From assembly GCF_014197035.1 (NCBI RefSeq), contig NZ_JACIEU010000027.1:1-60232 (forward strand): a DNA stretch of 60,232 nucleotides, given 5' to 3'. The notes under the pieces were generated by a model. That model saw only the letters and a program-made list of their open reading frames with translations, searched no databases and was not told the origin of the DNA. This DNA comes from Sphingobium scionense. Its GTDB lineage: Bacteria; Pseudomonadota; Alphaproteobacteria; Sphingomonadales; Sphingomonadaceae. The stretch's first letter is position 1; each line of letters begins with the position of its first letter. The position numbers were made by a program, and so were the translations under genes. Shown one piece after another: positions 27,107 to 36,672 of the stretch.

Positions 27107-27170
27107 TGGAGCCTGATTCACGCCTTCGGTGAAAGCGCGAAGCGCTGCCACCTCAGACGATCAGGCTCCA
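27107..27170. repeat. Imperfect palindrome with internal hairpins
   Basis: Outer arms TGGAGCCTGAT (27107-27117) and ATCAGGCTCCA (27160-27170) are exact complements; inside are a small TCAC/GTGA hairpin and AGCGC-GAA-GCGCT at 27134-27146. It lies just after the TonB receptor gene on its transcript. The layout (terminal arms plus internal hairpins) is like the larger element at 10719-10877. Confidence 0.5.
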
Positions 27171-27191
27171 AGGTTGGGGAGGACTGGAAAA

Positions 27192-30134
27192 TTACATCCG
27201 GTAGGTCACGCCGAAGGTGAAGGTGCGACCGATGCGGGTTTCGAAAAGCGTGTCCTGACGCTGGCTGTCGATATAGAGGCGGTTCTGCTCGTCGGTCAGA
27301 TTCTGCGCCTCGACGATGATCTTCAGGCGATCGGTGACATTATAGCTGGCCGACGCATCCATGTAGAAGGTCTTGGCATTGCCCTGAAGGTCGCTGCCGG
27401 GCGAGGCGGGAATGCCGCGGATGAACTTGTCGCGGAAATTGCCGGTGGTGCGGATGCTGAACTTTTCGTCCTCATAATAGAGCGTGCCCGACGCGGTGTT
27501 GGGCGACAGGCCGACGAGATCCGCCGTGGTCGTCACGGTCGGCACGCCATTCACGCTGGCGAGGATATAGTCGATCTTCGACGTGACACGGGTGTAGTTG
27601 GCCAGCACGCCGAAATTGCTGAAGAAGCCGTCGAGGAAGGTGAAGGGAATCTGAGCGTTCAGCTCGATACCCTTGAGCTTGCCGCCCGGTGTGTTGAAAG
27701 GCTGCGACACGGTGAACAGCTCATCCGGCGAGGTATTGCTGTTTTCCAGCAGCGCATTGGGCAGACCGAGCTGGTTGAACGGAATCTGGCTGTTCACATT
27801 CTGGATGAAGCTCTTGATGTCCTTGTAGAAGAAGGCGGCCGAGAGCAGCGAACCGGGGCGGAAATACCATTCGACGGCGACGTCGAAAGTGTTGGCCCGG
27901 ATCGGGTCAAGGAACGGATTGTTGACGTTGCCGACGCGGGTCACCGGATTGACGCCGCTGGTAGGGGTCAGCAGGCCGAGTTCCGGGCGAGCCATGACCT
28001 TCGCGCCGGAGAAGCGGACCAGAACATTTTCGACCGGCTCGACCACGATGTTGGCCGAGGGCAACCAGTCGTCATAGCTGTTGGTCGCCGCCGCGAACTG
28101 GCCGGTCAGACCCGTCGGCGAGCTGGCCTGGGCCACAGCGACATAGCCCGACGACAGCATATCGGTCTTGACGTAACGGACGCCTACATCGCCGCGAACG
28201 CCGAAGCCGATCGCATCGCGCAGGTCGAAATTGGCCATGAGATAGCTGCTCATGACTTCTTCGCGCACGCGGCTGCGGCCGCCGCCACATTCGACGCCGC
28301 AATAGCGGACATCGTCGAAGCCGAAAGTGTCGGCCCATTTGTCGGGATCGATCGCCGCCCAGCTGGACGGCGCGCCATGGCCCCACAGCTTGTCGACGCC
28401 GCTGATGGTGGTGGTGATATCCGCCAGCGTCGTGCCGGCCGGCAGCGCCCGCACTACGGTATCGGCATTATAGGGTCGCAGGAAGGTCGAGAGGAAATTG
28501 CTGCGCCGATATTGCGCACCGCCCTTGATCGAGAAGGCGTCGCTGACCGTCCATTTGAGGTTGATGTCGGCGGTCATGTTGTCGGTCGTGTTCTTCGACG
28601 GCTTGCCCTGATAGCTGAAGCCGCCCAACACGGTCCCGTCGGAACGGCCCGGTGCATAGTTGAAGCTGCCGGGATCATTGACGTCGATGCCGAAGCCCAG
28701 GGTCGGCGTGGTGCCGCCCTTGCTATAGTCGATCGTGAAGCCGTCGGTATCGATGGCGTCCATGAAGGTCTGAAGACGCTTCTTGCCGTCCCAGATCGAG
28801 CGGTTGAAGCCGACGATGCCACTCAGTTCCAGGCTGTCGTTGAGGCGACGGCGGAAGTTGAGGTTGGCCTGCTTGAAGGTCGAGACGAAATGGTCGACCA
28901 GCCCTTCGGAACGGACATCGACGCCGTCGAACACGCCCTGGACCAGCGAGCCATTCTCGTCGAACGCGATATCGCGCACGGAGGTCATCGGCTGACCGTT
29001 ATTGGCGGCCGAGCGGGCGAAGGAGATGGCGGCGATATAATTGTCGCGCCGGGTCACCTCGAACCGCGAATAGAGCATGTCGAGCGAGATATCGGTGTCG
29101 TCGTCGGGATTGAATTGCAGGGTCAGCGACCCGCCGATCCGTTCCTGATTCTGTTCCGAATTGAGGTAGCGCGGAATGCGCGGCAGGAAGGCGCCGCTGC
29201 CCGGCGTGTTGGGCAGGTCGTCGCGACGCAGATCATAGATGGCCTGATAGGCGGCGCTGGTGCTGGTGCGCGGATTGCCGGTCGAGCAATTGAGCGCATC
29301 GGCGCCCTTGGCCGCATTGTCGGCCGGATTCTGCGGCGCGAAGCCGACCGGCGAGCAGAAACCGCCATTGGTATTGGCCGACAGGATGTCCACGGCCGAA
29401 TAGCCGACTTCGCGGATGTGCCGCTTCTGATAGGCGATCGAACCGAGGATGCCGAAGCCGCTGTCGCCGAACTTCTTCGACACCAGCAGCGAGGCACGCG
29501 GGTCAACCTCCTTCGACAGTTCGTTATAGACGCCGCGCGCGGTCATCGAGAGGACGAAATCCTCCTTCTGCTCCATCGGCTTGGGCGCGCTCAGATCGAC
29601 CGTCGCGCCGAGCGAGCCTTCCTCGACATCGGCCGAGGGGGTCTTGCGCACCGACAGGGCCGAGAAGATTTCGGTCGGGAAGACGTTGAAGTCGAAGCTG
29701 CGGCCATTGTTGCCGGCCCCGTAAATGTCCGACGAACCGGTCTGCGACGTGCCTTCCATGCCGTTGATGCGGGTGCGGGTGAAGGCCGGGCCAAGGCCGC
29801 GGACCGAGATGTTGCGGCCTTCGCCGCCGTCGCCGCGCTGGAGCGCGATGCCCGGCACGCGCTGCATCGATTCGGCGAGGTTGGAGTCGGGGAACTTGCC
29901 GATATCTTCGGCGACGATCGAGTCGATCGCGGCGGCTTCCCGCCGCTTCATGCTGAGCGCGCTGTTGAGCGAGGCCCGGAAGCCGGTGACGACGATGTCG
30001 GCATTTTCCGGGTCAGGCTGTGCCTGCGGCGCCTGGTCCTGCGCAAAGGCCGGCGCGCCCGCCATCATGGCGACGGCCAACGCGATCACCGACGAACGGC
30101 GCGCGGACGCAATACGGCTGTAATGCTCGATCAT
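27192..30134 (-). CDS. TonB-dependent outer-membrane receptor, probably for pectic oligosaccharides
   Basis: A 980-residue receptor: signal peptide ending near APAFAQ, a plug domain starting with the box ADIVVTGFRASLNSALSMKR and containing the LAESMQRVPGIALQRG and RNISVRGLGPAFTRTRING segments, then a long barrel ending in the aromatic-type C-terminus FTFGVTYRM. The length and plug match the TIGR01782-type receptors common in Caulobacter, Xanthomonas and sphingomonads, several of which import plant oligosaccharides. GGGGAGGAAG precedes the ATG. It is divergent from the degradation operon, which points to rhamnogalacturonan fragments as cargo; no ligand can be read from the sequence. Confidence 0.88.
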   Translation of the reverse strand: MIEHYSRIASARRSSVIALAVAMMAGAPAFAQDQAPQAQPDPENADIVVTGFRASLNSALSMKRREAAAIDSIVAEDIGKFPDSNLAESMQRVPGIALQRGDGGEGRNISVRGLGPAFTRTRINGMEGTSQTGSSDIYGAGNNGRSFDFNVFPTEIFSALSVRKTPSADVEEGSLGATVDLSAPKPMEQKEDFVLSMTARGVYNELSKEVDPRASLLVSKKFGDSGFGILGSIAYQKRHIREVGYSAVDILSANTNGGFCSPVGFAPQNPADNAAKGADALNCSTGNPRTSTSAAYQAIYDLRRDDLPNTPGSGAFLPRIPRYLNSEQNQERIGGSLTLQFNPDDDTDISLDMLYSRFEVTRRDNYIAAISFARSAANNGQPMTSVRDIAFDENGSLVQGVFDGVDVRSEGLVDHFVSTFKQANLNFRRRLNDSLELSGIVGFNRSIWDGKKRLQTFMDAIDTDGFTIDYSKGGTTPTLGFGIDVNDPGSFNYAPGRSDGTVLGGFSYQGKPSKNTTDNMTADINLKWTVSDAFSIKGGAQYRRSNFLSTFLRPYNADTVVRALPAGTTLADITTTISGVDKLWGHGAPSSWAAIDPDKWADTFGFDDVRYCGVECGGGRSRVREEVMSSYLMANFDLRDAIGFGVRGDVGVRYVKTDMLSSGYVAVAQASSPTGLTGQFAAATNSYDDWLPSANIVVEPVENVLVRFSGAKVMARPELGLLTPTSGVNPVTRVGNVNNPFLDPIRANTFDVAVEWYFRPGSLLSAAFFYKDIKSFIQNVNSQIPFNQLGLPNALLENSNTSPDELFTVSQPFNTPGGKLKGIELNAQIPFTFLDGFFSNFGVLANYTRVTSKIDYILASVNGVPTVTTTADLVGLSPNTASGTLYYEDEKFSIRTTGNFRDKFIRGIPASPGSDLQGNAKTFYMDASASYNVTDRLKIIVEAQNLTDEQNRLYIDSQRQDTLFETRIGRTFTFGVTYRM

Positions 30135-30462
30135 GACTTCCTCCCCAATGTGCCGGCCCTCGCCAGCATTCCCACTATGTGAAATTTCGTGTCACACTAT
30201 ATTATATTTCACGACATTTCCATAAAAATCATAATATGACCGCAAGTCCCACTATGCGGATCGCCCTGACGCTGATCGCATTGAATGCAGGGAGGGATTG
30301 ACCGGGATTTTTTCCCTATATATGGATCATACTATCAATTTATGAGACCGATCCCATCGTGATCGCGACCGGATTCCTGCTTCCGCCTCTGCACGGGCGG
30401 TTTTCTTGGGGGAGCGCGTCTTGGCGTGCTCCCCTATTTGTCTCGCTCAGGATGTTTGCGTC
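30135..30462. promoter_or_regulatory. Divergent control region: TonB receptor / CE12 operon
   Basis: This 328-bp gap holds no gene. It is AT-rich for this genome and full of symmetric motifs: GTGAAAT (30179-30185) and ATTTCAC (30206-30212) face each other around a central GTGTCACAC (30189-30197). CACTATGTG at 30173-30181 recurs upstream of the symporter gene (41853-41861). CCCTATATATGG at 30314-30325 is identical to 26225-26236 before the IclR gene. These are good candidates for IclR/LacI operators and promoters in both directions. Confidence 0.5.
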
Positions 30463-31674
30463 ATGCCGCTCAGCACCAGCCTTGCCCTGATCCTGATGGC
30501 AGGATCCTCCATCGCCGCGCCGCAATCCTTCGACCTGTCGTCGGGCAGTGCCACACGGCAGACGCCCTATCAGGCCGGCGGCCATGGCATGGAGCCGGGC
30601 AGCACGGACGGCGATTTCCTGTTTTCGGTGGCGGTGCCCGACGGCACCTATCGGGTGACGCTGAAGCTGGGCGATCGCAAGGCGGCTGGCGACACCACGG
30701 TCAAGGCCGAAGCCCGGCGGCTGATGCTGCGCAACGTTGCCACGAAAAAGGGGGAGTTCATCCAGCGCCAATTTCTGGTCAATGTCCGCAGCCCTGCCCT
30801 GCCGCCGCCGCCCGCCAATGCGCCGGGCGGGACAATGGTGCGGATCACTTCGGGCGATGCGCGCGAATATACGTGGGACGACCGGCTGACGCTGGAATTT
30901 CTGGGCAAGCCGCAGGTCGCTTCGGTAACGATCGAACCGGTGAGCGCGCCGACCATCTTCCTGGCGGGCGATTCGACCGTGACAGACCAGGCGGCCGAGC
31001 CGGCGGCGAGTTGGGGCCAGATGCTCCCCGTGATGCTGGACGGCACGGTTGCGGTCGCCAACCATGCCAAGTCGGGCGCGACGCTCAAATCCTTCCTCAC
31101 CGACCTGCGTTTCGACAAGCTGCTGTCGGCGGTGAAGCCGGGCGACTGGCTGTTCATCCAGTTTGGCCATAATGACCAGAAGCAGGAATGGCCGCAAACC
31201 TATGCCGATGCGGCCACCACCTACCCCGCCTATCTGCGCGCCTATATTGCCGAGGCACGGCGGCGCGGTGCCCATGCGGCGCTGGTGACGTCGCCCGAGC
31301 GGCGCAATTTCGACGAAAGCGGCCACATCAAGGATACGCTAGGCAGCTATGCCGATGCGGTGCGCAAGCTGGCGGCCGAGGAACGGGTGCCGCTGATCGA
31401 CCTCAATGCCGACAGCCGCGCCATTTATGAAGCGCTGGGGCCTCAGGTCGCGCCCACCGCCTTCAACGATGGCGGCAAGGACAAGACCCATCATAATAAT
31501 TATGGCGCCTGGCTGCTGGCGAGCGCGGTGGCCGAGCGGATCAGGACGCAGATCCCCGAACTGGCGCCCCATATCGTCGCCGCGCCCTTCGTACCCGCCC
31601 AGCCGCCGAGTGCGGCGCAGGTGGCGATCGTGCCGAGCCGCGCGCATAGCGATGTGCGTCCGGCGGGTAACTGA
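30463..31674 (+). CDS. Rhamnogalacturonan acetylesterase (CE12/SGNH) with N-terminal beta domain
   Basis: A secreted 403-residue SGNH hydrolase expected to remove acetyl groups from the galacturonic acid of RG-I. After a signal peptide comes a beta-sandwich-like domain (residues about 25-170, with FSVAVPDGTYRVTLKLGD) and then the esterase: block I AGDSTVTDQ, block II SGATLKSF, block III QFGHNDQK, and the Asp/His block DKTHHNNYGA. This domain order matches CE12 esterases such as those annotated YesT/RhgT-like with an added domain. ATG 30463 is chosen because it begins the signal peptide. It heads the plus-strand degradation operon; the next gene starts three bases after its stop. Confidence 0.87.
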   Translation: MPLSTSLALILMAGSSIAAPQSFDLSSGSATRQTPYQAGGHGMEPGSTDGDFLFSVAVPDGTYRVTLKLGDRKAAGDTTVKAEARRLMLRNVATKKGEFIQRQFLVNVRSPALPPPPANAPGGTMVRITSGDAREYTWDDRLTLEFLGKPQVASVTIEPVSAPTIFLAGDSTVTDQAAEPAASWGQMLPVMLDGTVAVANHAKSGATLKSFLTDLRFDKLLSAVKPGDWLFIQFGHNDQKQEWPQTYADAATTYPAYLRAYIAEARRRGAHAALVTSPERRNFDESGHIKDTLGSYADAVRKLAAEERVPLIDLNADSRAIYEALGPQVAPTAFNDGGKDKTHHNNYGAWLLASAVAERIRTQIPELAPHIVAAPFVPAQPPSAAQVAIVPSRAHSDVRPAGN

Positions 31675-31677
31675 GCG

Positions 31678-33222
31678 ATGCTGACGATGAGCCGACGCGA
31701 GATGAGCCTGGGCCTGGCCGCCGGCGCGCTGCTGGCGCCCGGCACCGCCTTCCCCTTTGCCGGTCATGCGGCGCGGCGTTTCGACGTGCGCGATCATGGC
31801 GCACGGGGCGACGGTATGGCGATCGACAGCGATGCGATCAATGCCACGATCCTGGCCGCGTCGCGGGCGGGTGGCGGCACGGTGCTGCTGCCGCGCGGCC
31901 ACTATCTCTGCTTTTCGATCCGGTTGAAGAGCCATGTCACCCTGGTCATCGGCGAAGGCGCGGTGATCGAGGCGGCCGATCCGGCGCGCCATGCCGGGCG
32001 CTATGATTTGCCCGAGACGGGCATCGACCAGCTCTACCAGGATTTCGGCCATAGCCATTGGCACAACAGCCTGATCTGGGGCGAGGATCTGGTCGAGGTC
32101 GCGATTCTTGGCCCCGGCATGATCCATGGCCTGGGCCTGACCCGCGACGGGCCGGGCGCGCGCTGGAAGAAGCAGGCGGGCGAAAGGCCGCTGTCGATGC
32201 GCGGGATGAGCGACGCGCAGATTGCCGAGCTGGAACCCGATGCCGCCAGGATGAACGGCCTTGGCAACAAGGCGATCGCGCTGAAGAACGGCCGCAACAT
32301 TCACCTCAGCGGCTTTTCGATCCTGAAAGGCGGACATTTCGCGATCATCGCGACCGACACCCAGCAATTGCGTATCGACAATCTGGCGATCGATACCGAG
32401 CGCGACGGCATCGACCTCGACTGCGTGCGCGACGTGGTGGTGGAACGCTGCCGGGTCAATTCGCCCAATGACGACGGCATCGTCGTCAAGAGCAGCTATG
32501 CGCTGGGCCGGGCGATCGCATCGGAGAATATCCTGATCCGCGACTGCGACGTGTCCGGCTATGACATGGGATCGATGCTGGACGGCACGAAACGCACCAC
32601 GCAGCAGATCGCGCCCGATCAGGACCGGGTCACCGGCCGGATCAAGCTCGGCACCGAGAGCAATGGCGGATATCGCAATATCCGGATCGAGGATTGCCGC
32701 TTCACCCGCTGCCGCGGGCTGGCGCTGGAAACCGTCGACGGCGGTGTGATGGAGAATATCGTCGCGCGGCGGCTGACAATGCGCGAGGTGACGACCGCGC
32801 CGATCTTCCTGCGCATCGGCGACCGGCGGCGCGGACCGGACGGCACCGGCATCGGCGCGATCAACGGGGTGGAGATCAGCGAGGTGGATGCGCGCGGGAT
32901 CGATCACAGATTTGCTGCGAGCATTGCCGGCCTGCCGGGCCATCCGGTGCGCGACGTGACGCTGCGCGACGTGCATCTGGCCTATCAGGGCGGCGGCACC
33001 GCGCAGGATGCGACGCGCAGACCGGCCGAACTGGCCGACGCCTATCCCGAACCCAGCATGTTCGGCGTGCTGCCCAGTTGGGCGCTATGGGCGCGCCACG
33101 CCGAGCGGCTGACGATCGAGCGCTTTACGGCCGAGACGGCGACGCCCGATGCGCGCCCACCGGCGCTGTTCGACGATGTGGCAGCCCTGACGATCCGCAA
33201 CAGCCCGATCCTGGCGCGCTGA
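31678..33222 (+). CDS. GH28 family glycosidase (polygalacturonase/rhamnogalacturonase type), Tat-exported
   Basis: A 514-residue right-handed beta-helix enzyme of GH28. The N-terminus has a twin-arginine signal (SRREMSLGLAAGALLAPG). Catalytic-type segments are ERDGIDLDC (the NTDG-like motif) and SPNDDGIVVKS (the DD motif), followed by RIKLGTESNGG (the RIK region); the usual GHG histidine motif is not obvious. Family members cut alpha-1,4 galacturonan or the galacturonate-rhamnose backbone of RG-I; the locus favours the latter. An in-frame ATG nine bases downstream (31687) is an alternative start. It resembles the second GH28 at 37817. Confidence 0.85.
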   Translation: MLTMSRREMSLGLAAGALLAPGTAFPFAGHAARRFDVRDHGARGDGMAIDSDAINATILAASRAGGGTVLLPRGHYLCFSIRLKSHVTLVIGEGAVIEAADPARHAGRYDLPETGIDQLYQDFGHSHWHNSLIWGEDLVEVAILGPGMIHGLGLTRDGPGARWKKQAGERPLSMRGMSDAQIAELEPDAARMNGLGNKAIALKNGRNIHLSGFSILKGGHFAIIATDTQQLRIDNLAIDTERDGIDLDCVRDVVVERCRVNSPNDDGIVVKSSYALGRAIASENILIRDCDVSGYDMGSMLDGTKRTTQQIAPDQDRVTGRIKLGTESNGGYRNIRIEDCRFTRCRGLALETVDGGVMENIVARRLTMREVTTAPIFLRIGDRRRGPDGTGIGAINGVEISEVDARGIDHRFAASIAGLPGHPVRDVTLRDVHLAYQGGGTAQDATRRPAELADAYPEPSMFGVLPSWALWARHAERLTIERFTAETATPDARPPALFDDVAALTIRNSPILAR

Positions 33223-33227
33223 AACAG

Positions 33228-33275
33228 ACATCGTCCCACCCATTCTTAGCATTTGACGAACATATGGGACGATGT
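33228..33275 (+). promoter_or_regulatory. Inverted repeat ACATCGTCCCA..TGGGACGATGT before rhaM
   Basis: Two perfect 11-bp arms (33228-33238 and 33265-33275) separated by 26 bp lie in the 104-bp gap between the GH28 gene and rhaM. Their TGGGACGA core is the same octamer that occurs twice upstream of the IclR gene at 26262. Candidate operator, or a hairpin separating two transcription segments. Confidence 0.45.
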
Positions 33276-33326
33276 TACCCAAATATAGGTTTCGAGTTCC
33301 ATAATATGGTTCACAGGGGAGAGCCG

Positions 33327-33641
33327 ATGTCCGTCCACGCCTTCAAGATGCAGCTCAAGCCCGGCGTGGTCGCGGAATATCGCAAGCGTCACGACGAGAT
33401 CTGGCCGGAACTGTCGGCACTGCTGACCGAATCGGGTATCTACGACTATTCGATCTTCCTGGACGAAGAGACGCTGAGCCTGTTCGCGGTGCTGAAGCTG
33501 AGCGAGGACAATGATCGCGACAGCCTGCCCGACCATCCGGTGATGAAGCGCTGGTGGGACTATATGGCACCGCTGATGGAAGTGCAGCCGAGCAACCAGC
33601 CCAAGGAATGGCCGCTGTCGCTGCTGTTCCACATGGATTGA
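33327..33641 (+). CDS. rhaM: L-rhamnose mutarotase
   Basis: A 104-residue protein that interconverts the alpha and beta anomers of L-rhamnose. MSVHAFKMQLKPGVVAEYRKRHDEIWPEL carries the family's catalytic histidine and the YDYSIFLDEET and HPVMKRWWDYMAPLM blocks. ATG 33327 is preceded by AGGGGAGAG and gives the usual length (about 104). It is the only clear rhamnose-anomer enzyme in the locus and supplies the form taken by the dehydrogenase or transporter. Confidence 0.94.
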   Translation: MSVHAFKMQLKPGVVAEYRKRHDEIWPELSALLTESGIYDYSIFLDEETLSLFAVLKLSEDNDRDSLPDHPVMKRWWDYMAPLMEVQPSNQPKEWPLSLLFHMD

Positions 33642-33663
33642 GTGCAGGAACAGGCTGACATCC

Positions 33664-36600
33664 ATGCGTAGCTTCATCGCCGCCCTCGCCCTTGGCACCA
33701 TGCTGGCCACGCCCGTCCTGGCGCAGCAGGCCAAACCGACTGCCAACCTCTCCGCGCCGGTCAAGACCTTCGGCCGCGTCTCCTATGACGCGCGATCGCT
33801 GATGATCGACGGCAAGCGGATGGTGATCTGGTCGTCGGAATTCCACCATTTCCGCCTGCCCTCGCCCGACCTGTGGCGCGACATCCTGCAGAAGATGAAG
33901 GCCAGCGGCTTCAACAGCGTCGCCGTCTATTTCGACTGGGGATTCCACAGCCCGAAAAAGGGCGTGTACGACTTTAGTGGTATCCGCGACATCGACCGGC
34001 TGCTGACGATGGCGGAGGAGGAAGGCCTCTACGTCATCACCCGCGCCGGCCCCTATGTGAATGCGGAACTGTCGCGCGGCGGCTTTCCCGGCTGGCTGGT
34101 CAACCAGCGCGCCCGCGCCCGCACCGACGATCCCGATTATATGGCGGCGGCCGACGAATGGCTGACAAAGGTCAACGCGATCATCGCCAAGCACCAGATC
34201 AACAATGATCCCAGCCGCAAATATGGCGTGATCCTGCACCAGATCGAAAATGAGCTGGCAATGACCACGCCGGCCCAGCGGCGCTACATGGACCATCTCT
34301 ATGCCAAGGCGCGGGCCGACGGCATCACCGTGCCGCTGTTCCACAATGACCAGGGCCGCAACGGTTACTGGGCGCCGGAAAGCAGCAAGGTGGACAAGGT
34401 CGTCCATGGCCCCAACGACATGTATGCGTTCGACGGCTATCCCGGCGGGACCTGCACCGTGGACGGCAAGCCGACGCGCGGGTCGGCCGCGCCCGACTGG
34501 GGATATTATGGTCCTGGCGGGGCCAAGGGCGGCGCGTCCGCTTCGCCCGACACGCCCGGTTTCCTGGCCGAATTCGGCGGCGGCTGGTTCGACTATTGGG
34601 GGTCCAACGGCGGTTATGAGTGCAACGCGATCCAGCGTGGCAAGCGCTTCCAGCGCGTCTTCTATGGCACGAACTTGGCCAATGGCATCGGCATCCAGAG
34701 CTTCTACATGGGCTATGGCGGCACGAGCTGGGGCTGGCTGCCCGCGCCGGTGGTGTTCAGCAGCTATGATTATGGCTCCGCCATTTCCGAGCCGCGCGAG
34801 GTGCGCGAAAAGGCGCTGGAGATGAAGCAGCTGGGCGGCCTGATCGCCTCGGTCCCCGACATGGCCGGCATGATCCCGGCCGGCACGCCGGAGATCAGCT
34901 CGCCCAATATCCAGGTCTATCACAACAAGAGCCCGGAGACGGGCGCGCGCTTCCTGATGGTGACGCACAAGCCGTCCAACGGGCAGACCAGCGACAGCTT
35001 CAGCTTCACAGCCGACCTGCCCGATGGCCGCTATACCGTGCCGATGCAGCTCAACGGCTTCGATGCCAAATGGCTGGTCGCGGGCGTGACGCTGGGCGGG
35101 CAACGGCTGGTCTATTCCAGTTCCGAACTCCAGTCGGCGCAACAGATCGACGGCAACGACCTGATCCTGCTCTATGGCCGCGCCGGCGAGCCGGGCGAGA
35201 CCGTGCTGCGCTACGCATCCGCGCCCAAGGTGACGGTGCTCGAAGGCCAGGCGCGCAGCGCGTTCGATGCCGCCAAGGGCGACCTGAAGCTGGATTACAG
35301 CCATCAGGGCCGCGCCGTGCTGCGGATCGAGGGTGGCGGGCGTCCGCCGCTGACCCTGATCCTGGCCGACGAGGCCGAGGGCGCGCGCTACTGGCGCGAG
35401 AAGGACATGTTGGTGCGCGGACCGGCGCTGGTACGCAGCGGCGTTGCCAAGGGCGGTGCGCTGGCGCTGACCGGCGATACGGCTGCAGCCAACCCGCTCG
35501 AAATCTGGGCGCCCAGGGCGGTCCGCACGGTCAGCTGGAACGGCGCGAAGGTGACGACGAAGGCGACAGCCATCGGCAGCATCGCCGCGGTCCAGCCGCT
35601 CGCCGGCCCGACCGATGTTGCGCTGCCGGCGCTGACCGACTGGCGCATGGCGCAGGGGTCGCCCGAGGCGCAGCCCGGTTTCGACGACAGCGGTTGGCAG
35701 ACGATCGACAACCGGTCCTATGCCAGCACCACCGCCAAGCCCGACGGCCAGCCCAATATGCTGATGGACGCCTATGGTTTCCATGATGGCGATGTCTGGT
35801 ATCGCGGCCGCTTCACCGGGTCGGCCGATGCCAAGGCGCTGTCGCTTTATTATGGCGCGGGCGGTTCGGGACTGGTGCAGGCCTGGGTCGACGGCAAGTT
35901 TATCGGCGAAGGCGAGACGCCTGGCGGCCTGCCCCGGCCGATCACCACCGGCACGGCGCGCTTCGCCCTGCCGGCGGAGGCGCAGGCGGCAGGCGAGCAT
36001 GTCATCTCCGTCATGGTCCGCAACAATGGCCATAATTGGGACCTGGACAGCGACGATTTCCACAAGGAAGCGCGCGGCCTGATCTCCGCATCGCTGGAGG
36101 GCGGCCCGAGCGGACGCAGCTTCGCGGTGCCGATCAACTGGAAGATCCAGGGCAAGCAGGGTGGCGAGGATCTGCCCGATGTCGCCCGTGGTCCGGCAAA
36201 CAATGGCGGCCTCTATGGCGAGCGGATGGGCTGGCACCTGCCCGGCTTCAACGATGCCGGCTGGGCCAAGGCCAGCGTGCCCGCGGCCCAGGCTGCGGCC
36301 GGGACGAGCTGGTATCGCACCAGCTTTGCCCTGAACGTCCCCAAGGGGCAGGATGCGACCATTGCCCTCAGCTTCGGCGACGCCAGCAAGCCGCGTTCGC
36401 CGGTCCGTTACCGTGTGCTGGTCTTCGTCAACGGCTGGAACATGGGGCAGTTCATCGCCCATGTCGGGCCGCAGCGGACCTTCCCCATTCCCGAAGGCAT
36501 CCTGAACCACAGGGGCCAGAACCATGTCGCGCTGGCCGTCACGTCCGACGGTCAGCCGGGCGATGCGCTCGAAGCCGTGCGCCTCGTCACCCTACGCAAT

Positions 36601-36672
36601 GTGAAAGGCGGTCTGCCGGTGCAGATGGTGACCGCGCCAAACGCACCTTCAGACCTCAAGGAGACCAAGTAA
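33664..36672 (+). CDS. Beta-galactosidase, GH35, secreted
   Basis: A 1002-residue exo-beta-galactosidase, expected to trim galactose from arabinogalactan side chains of RG-I. It has a signal peptide (SFIAALALGTMLATPVLAQQ), a GH35 barrel with the acid/base glutamate E197 in ILHQIENELA and the nucleophile E303 in PGFLAEFGGGW, and C-terminal beta-sandwich domains (for example GDVWYRGRFTGSADAKALSL and TSWYRTSFALNVPKGQDA), typical jelly-rolls. It is 22 bp after rhaM and immediately before the GH105 gene. Confidence 0.93.
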   Translation: MRSFIAALALGTMLATPVLAQQAKPTANLSAPVKTFGRVSYDARSLMIDGKRMVIWSSEFHHFRLPSPDLWRDILQKMKASGFNSVAVYFDWGFHSPKKGVYDFSGIRDIDRLLTMAEEEGLYVITRAGPYVNAELSRGGFPGWLVNQRARARTDDPDYMAAADEWLTKVNAIIAKHQINNDPSRKYGVILHQIENELAMTTPAQRRYMDHLYAKARADGITVPLFHNDQGRNGYWAPESSKVDKVVHGPNDMYAFDGYPGGTCTVDGKPTRGSAAPDWGYYGPGGAKGGASASPDTPGFLAEFGGGWFDYWGSNGGYECNAIQRGKRFQRVFYGTNLANGIGIQSFYMGYGGTSWGWLPAPVVFSSYDYGSAISEPREVREKALEMKQLGGLIASVPDMAGMIPAGTPEISSPNIQVYHNKSPETGARFLMVTHKPSNGQTSDSFSFTADLPDGRYTVPMQLNGFDAKWLVAGVTLGGQRLVYSSSELQSAQQIDGNDLILLYGRAGEPGETVLRYASAPKVTVLEGQARSAFDAAKGDLKLDYSHQGRAVLRIEGGGRPPLTLILADEAEGARYWREKDMLVRGPALVRSGVAKGGALALTGDTAAANPLEIWAPRAVRTVSWNGAKVTTKATAIGSIAAVQPLAGPTDVALPALTDWRMAQGSPEAQPGFDDSGWQTIDNRSYASTTAKPDGQPNMLMDAYGFHDGDVWYRGRFTGSADAKALSLYYGAGGSGLVQAWVDGKFIGEGETPGGLPRPITTGTARFALPAEAQAAGEHVISVMVRNNGHNWDLDSDDFHKEARGLISASLEGGPSGRSFAVPINWKIQGKQGGEDLPDVARGPANNGGLYGERMGWHLPGFNDAGWAKASVPAAQAAAGTSWYRTSFALNVPKGQDATIALSFGDASKPRSPVRYRVLVFVNGWNMGQFIAHVGPQRTFPIPEGILNHRGQNHVALAVTSDGQPGDALEAVRLVTLRNVKGGLPVQMVTAPNAPSDLKETK

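Noticed and set aside
27129..30182. 1017-codon open frame on the plus strand opposite the TonB receptor gene
   Set aside because: Its protein has no recognisable domain, is Arg/Ala/Gly/Asp-rich as expected for an antisense frame in high-GC DNA, and lies fully opposite a clear receptor with signal peptide, plug and C-terminal motif.
33355..36525. Long minus-strand open frame (1056 codons) opposite the GH35 gene
   Set aside because: Compositional shadow; the plus strand has a signal peptide and both GH35 catalytic glutamates.
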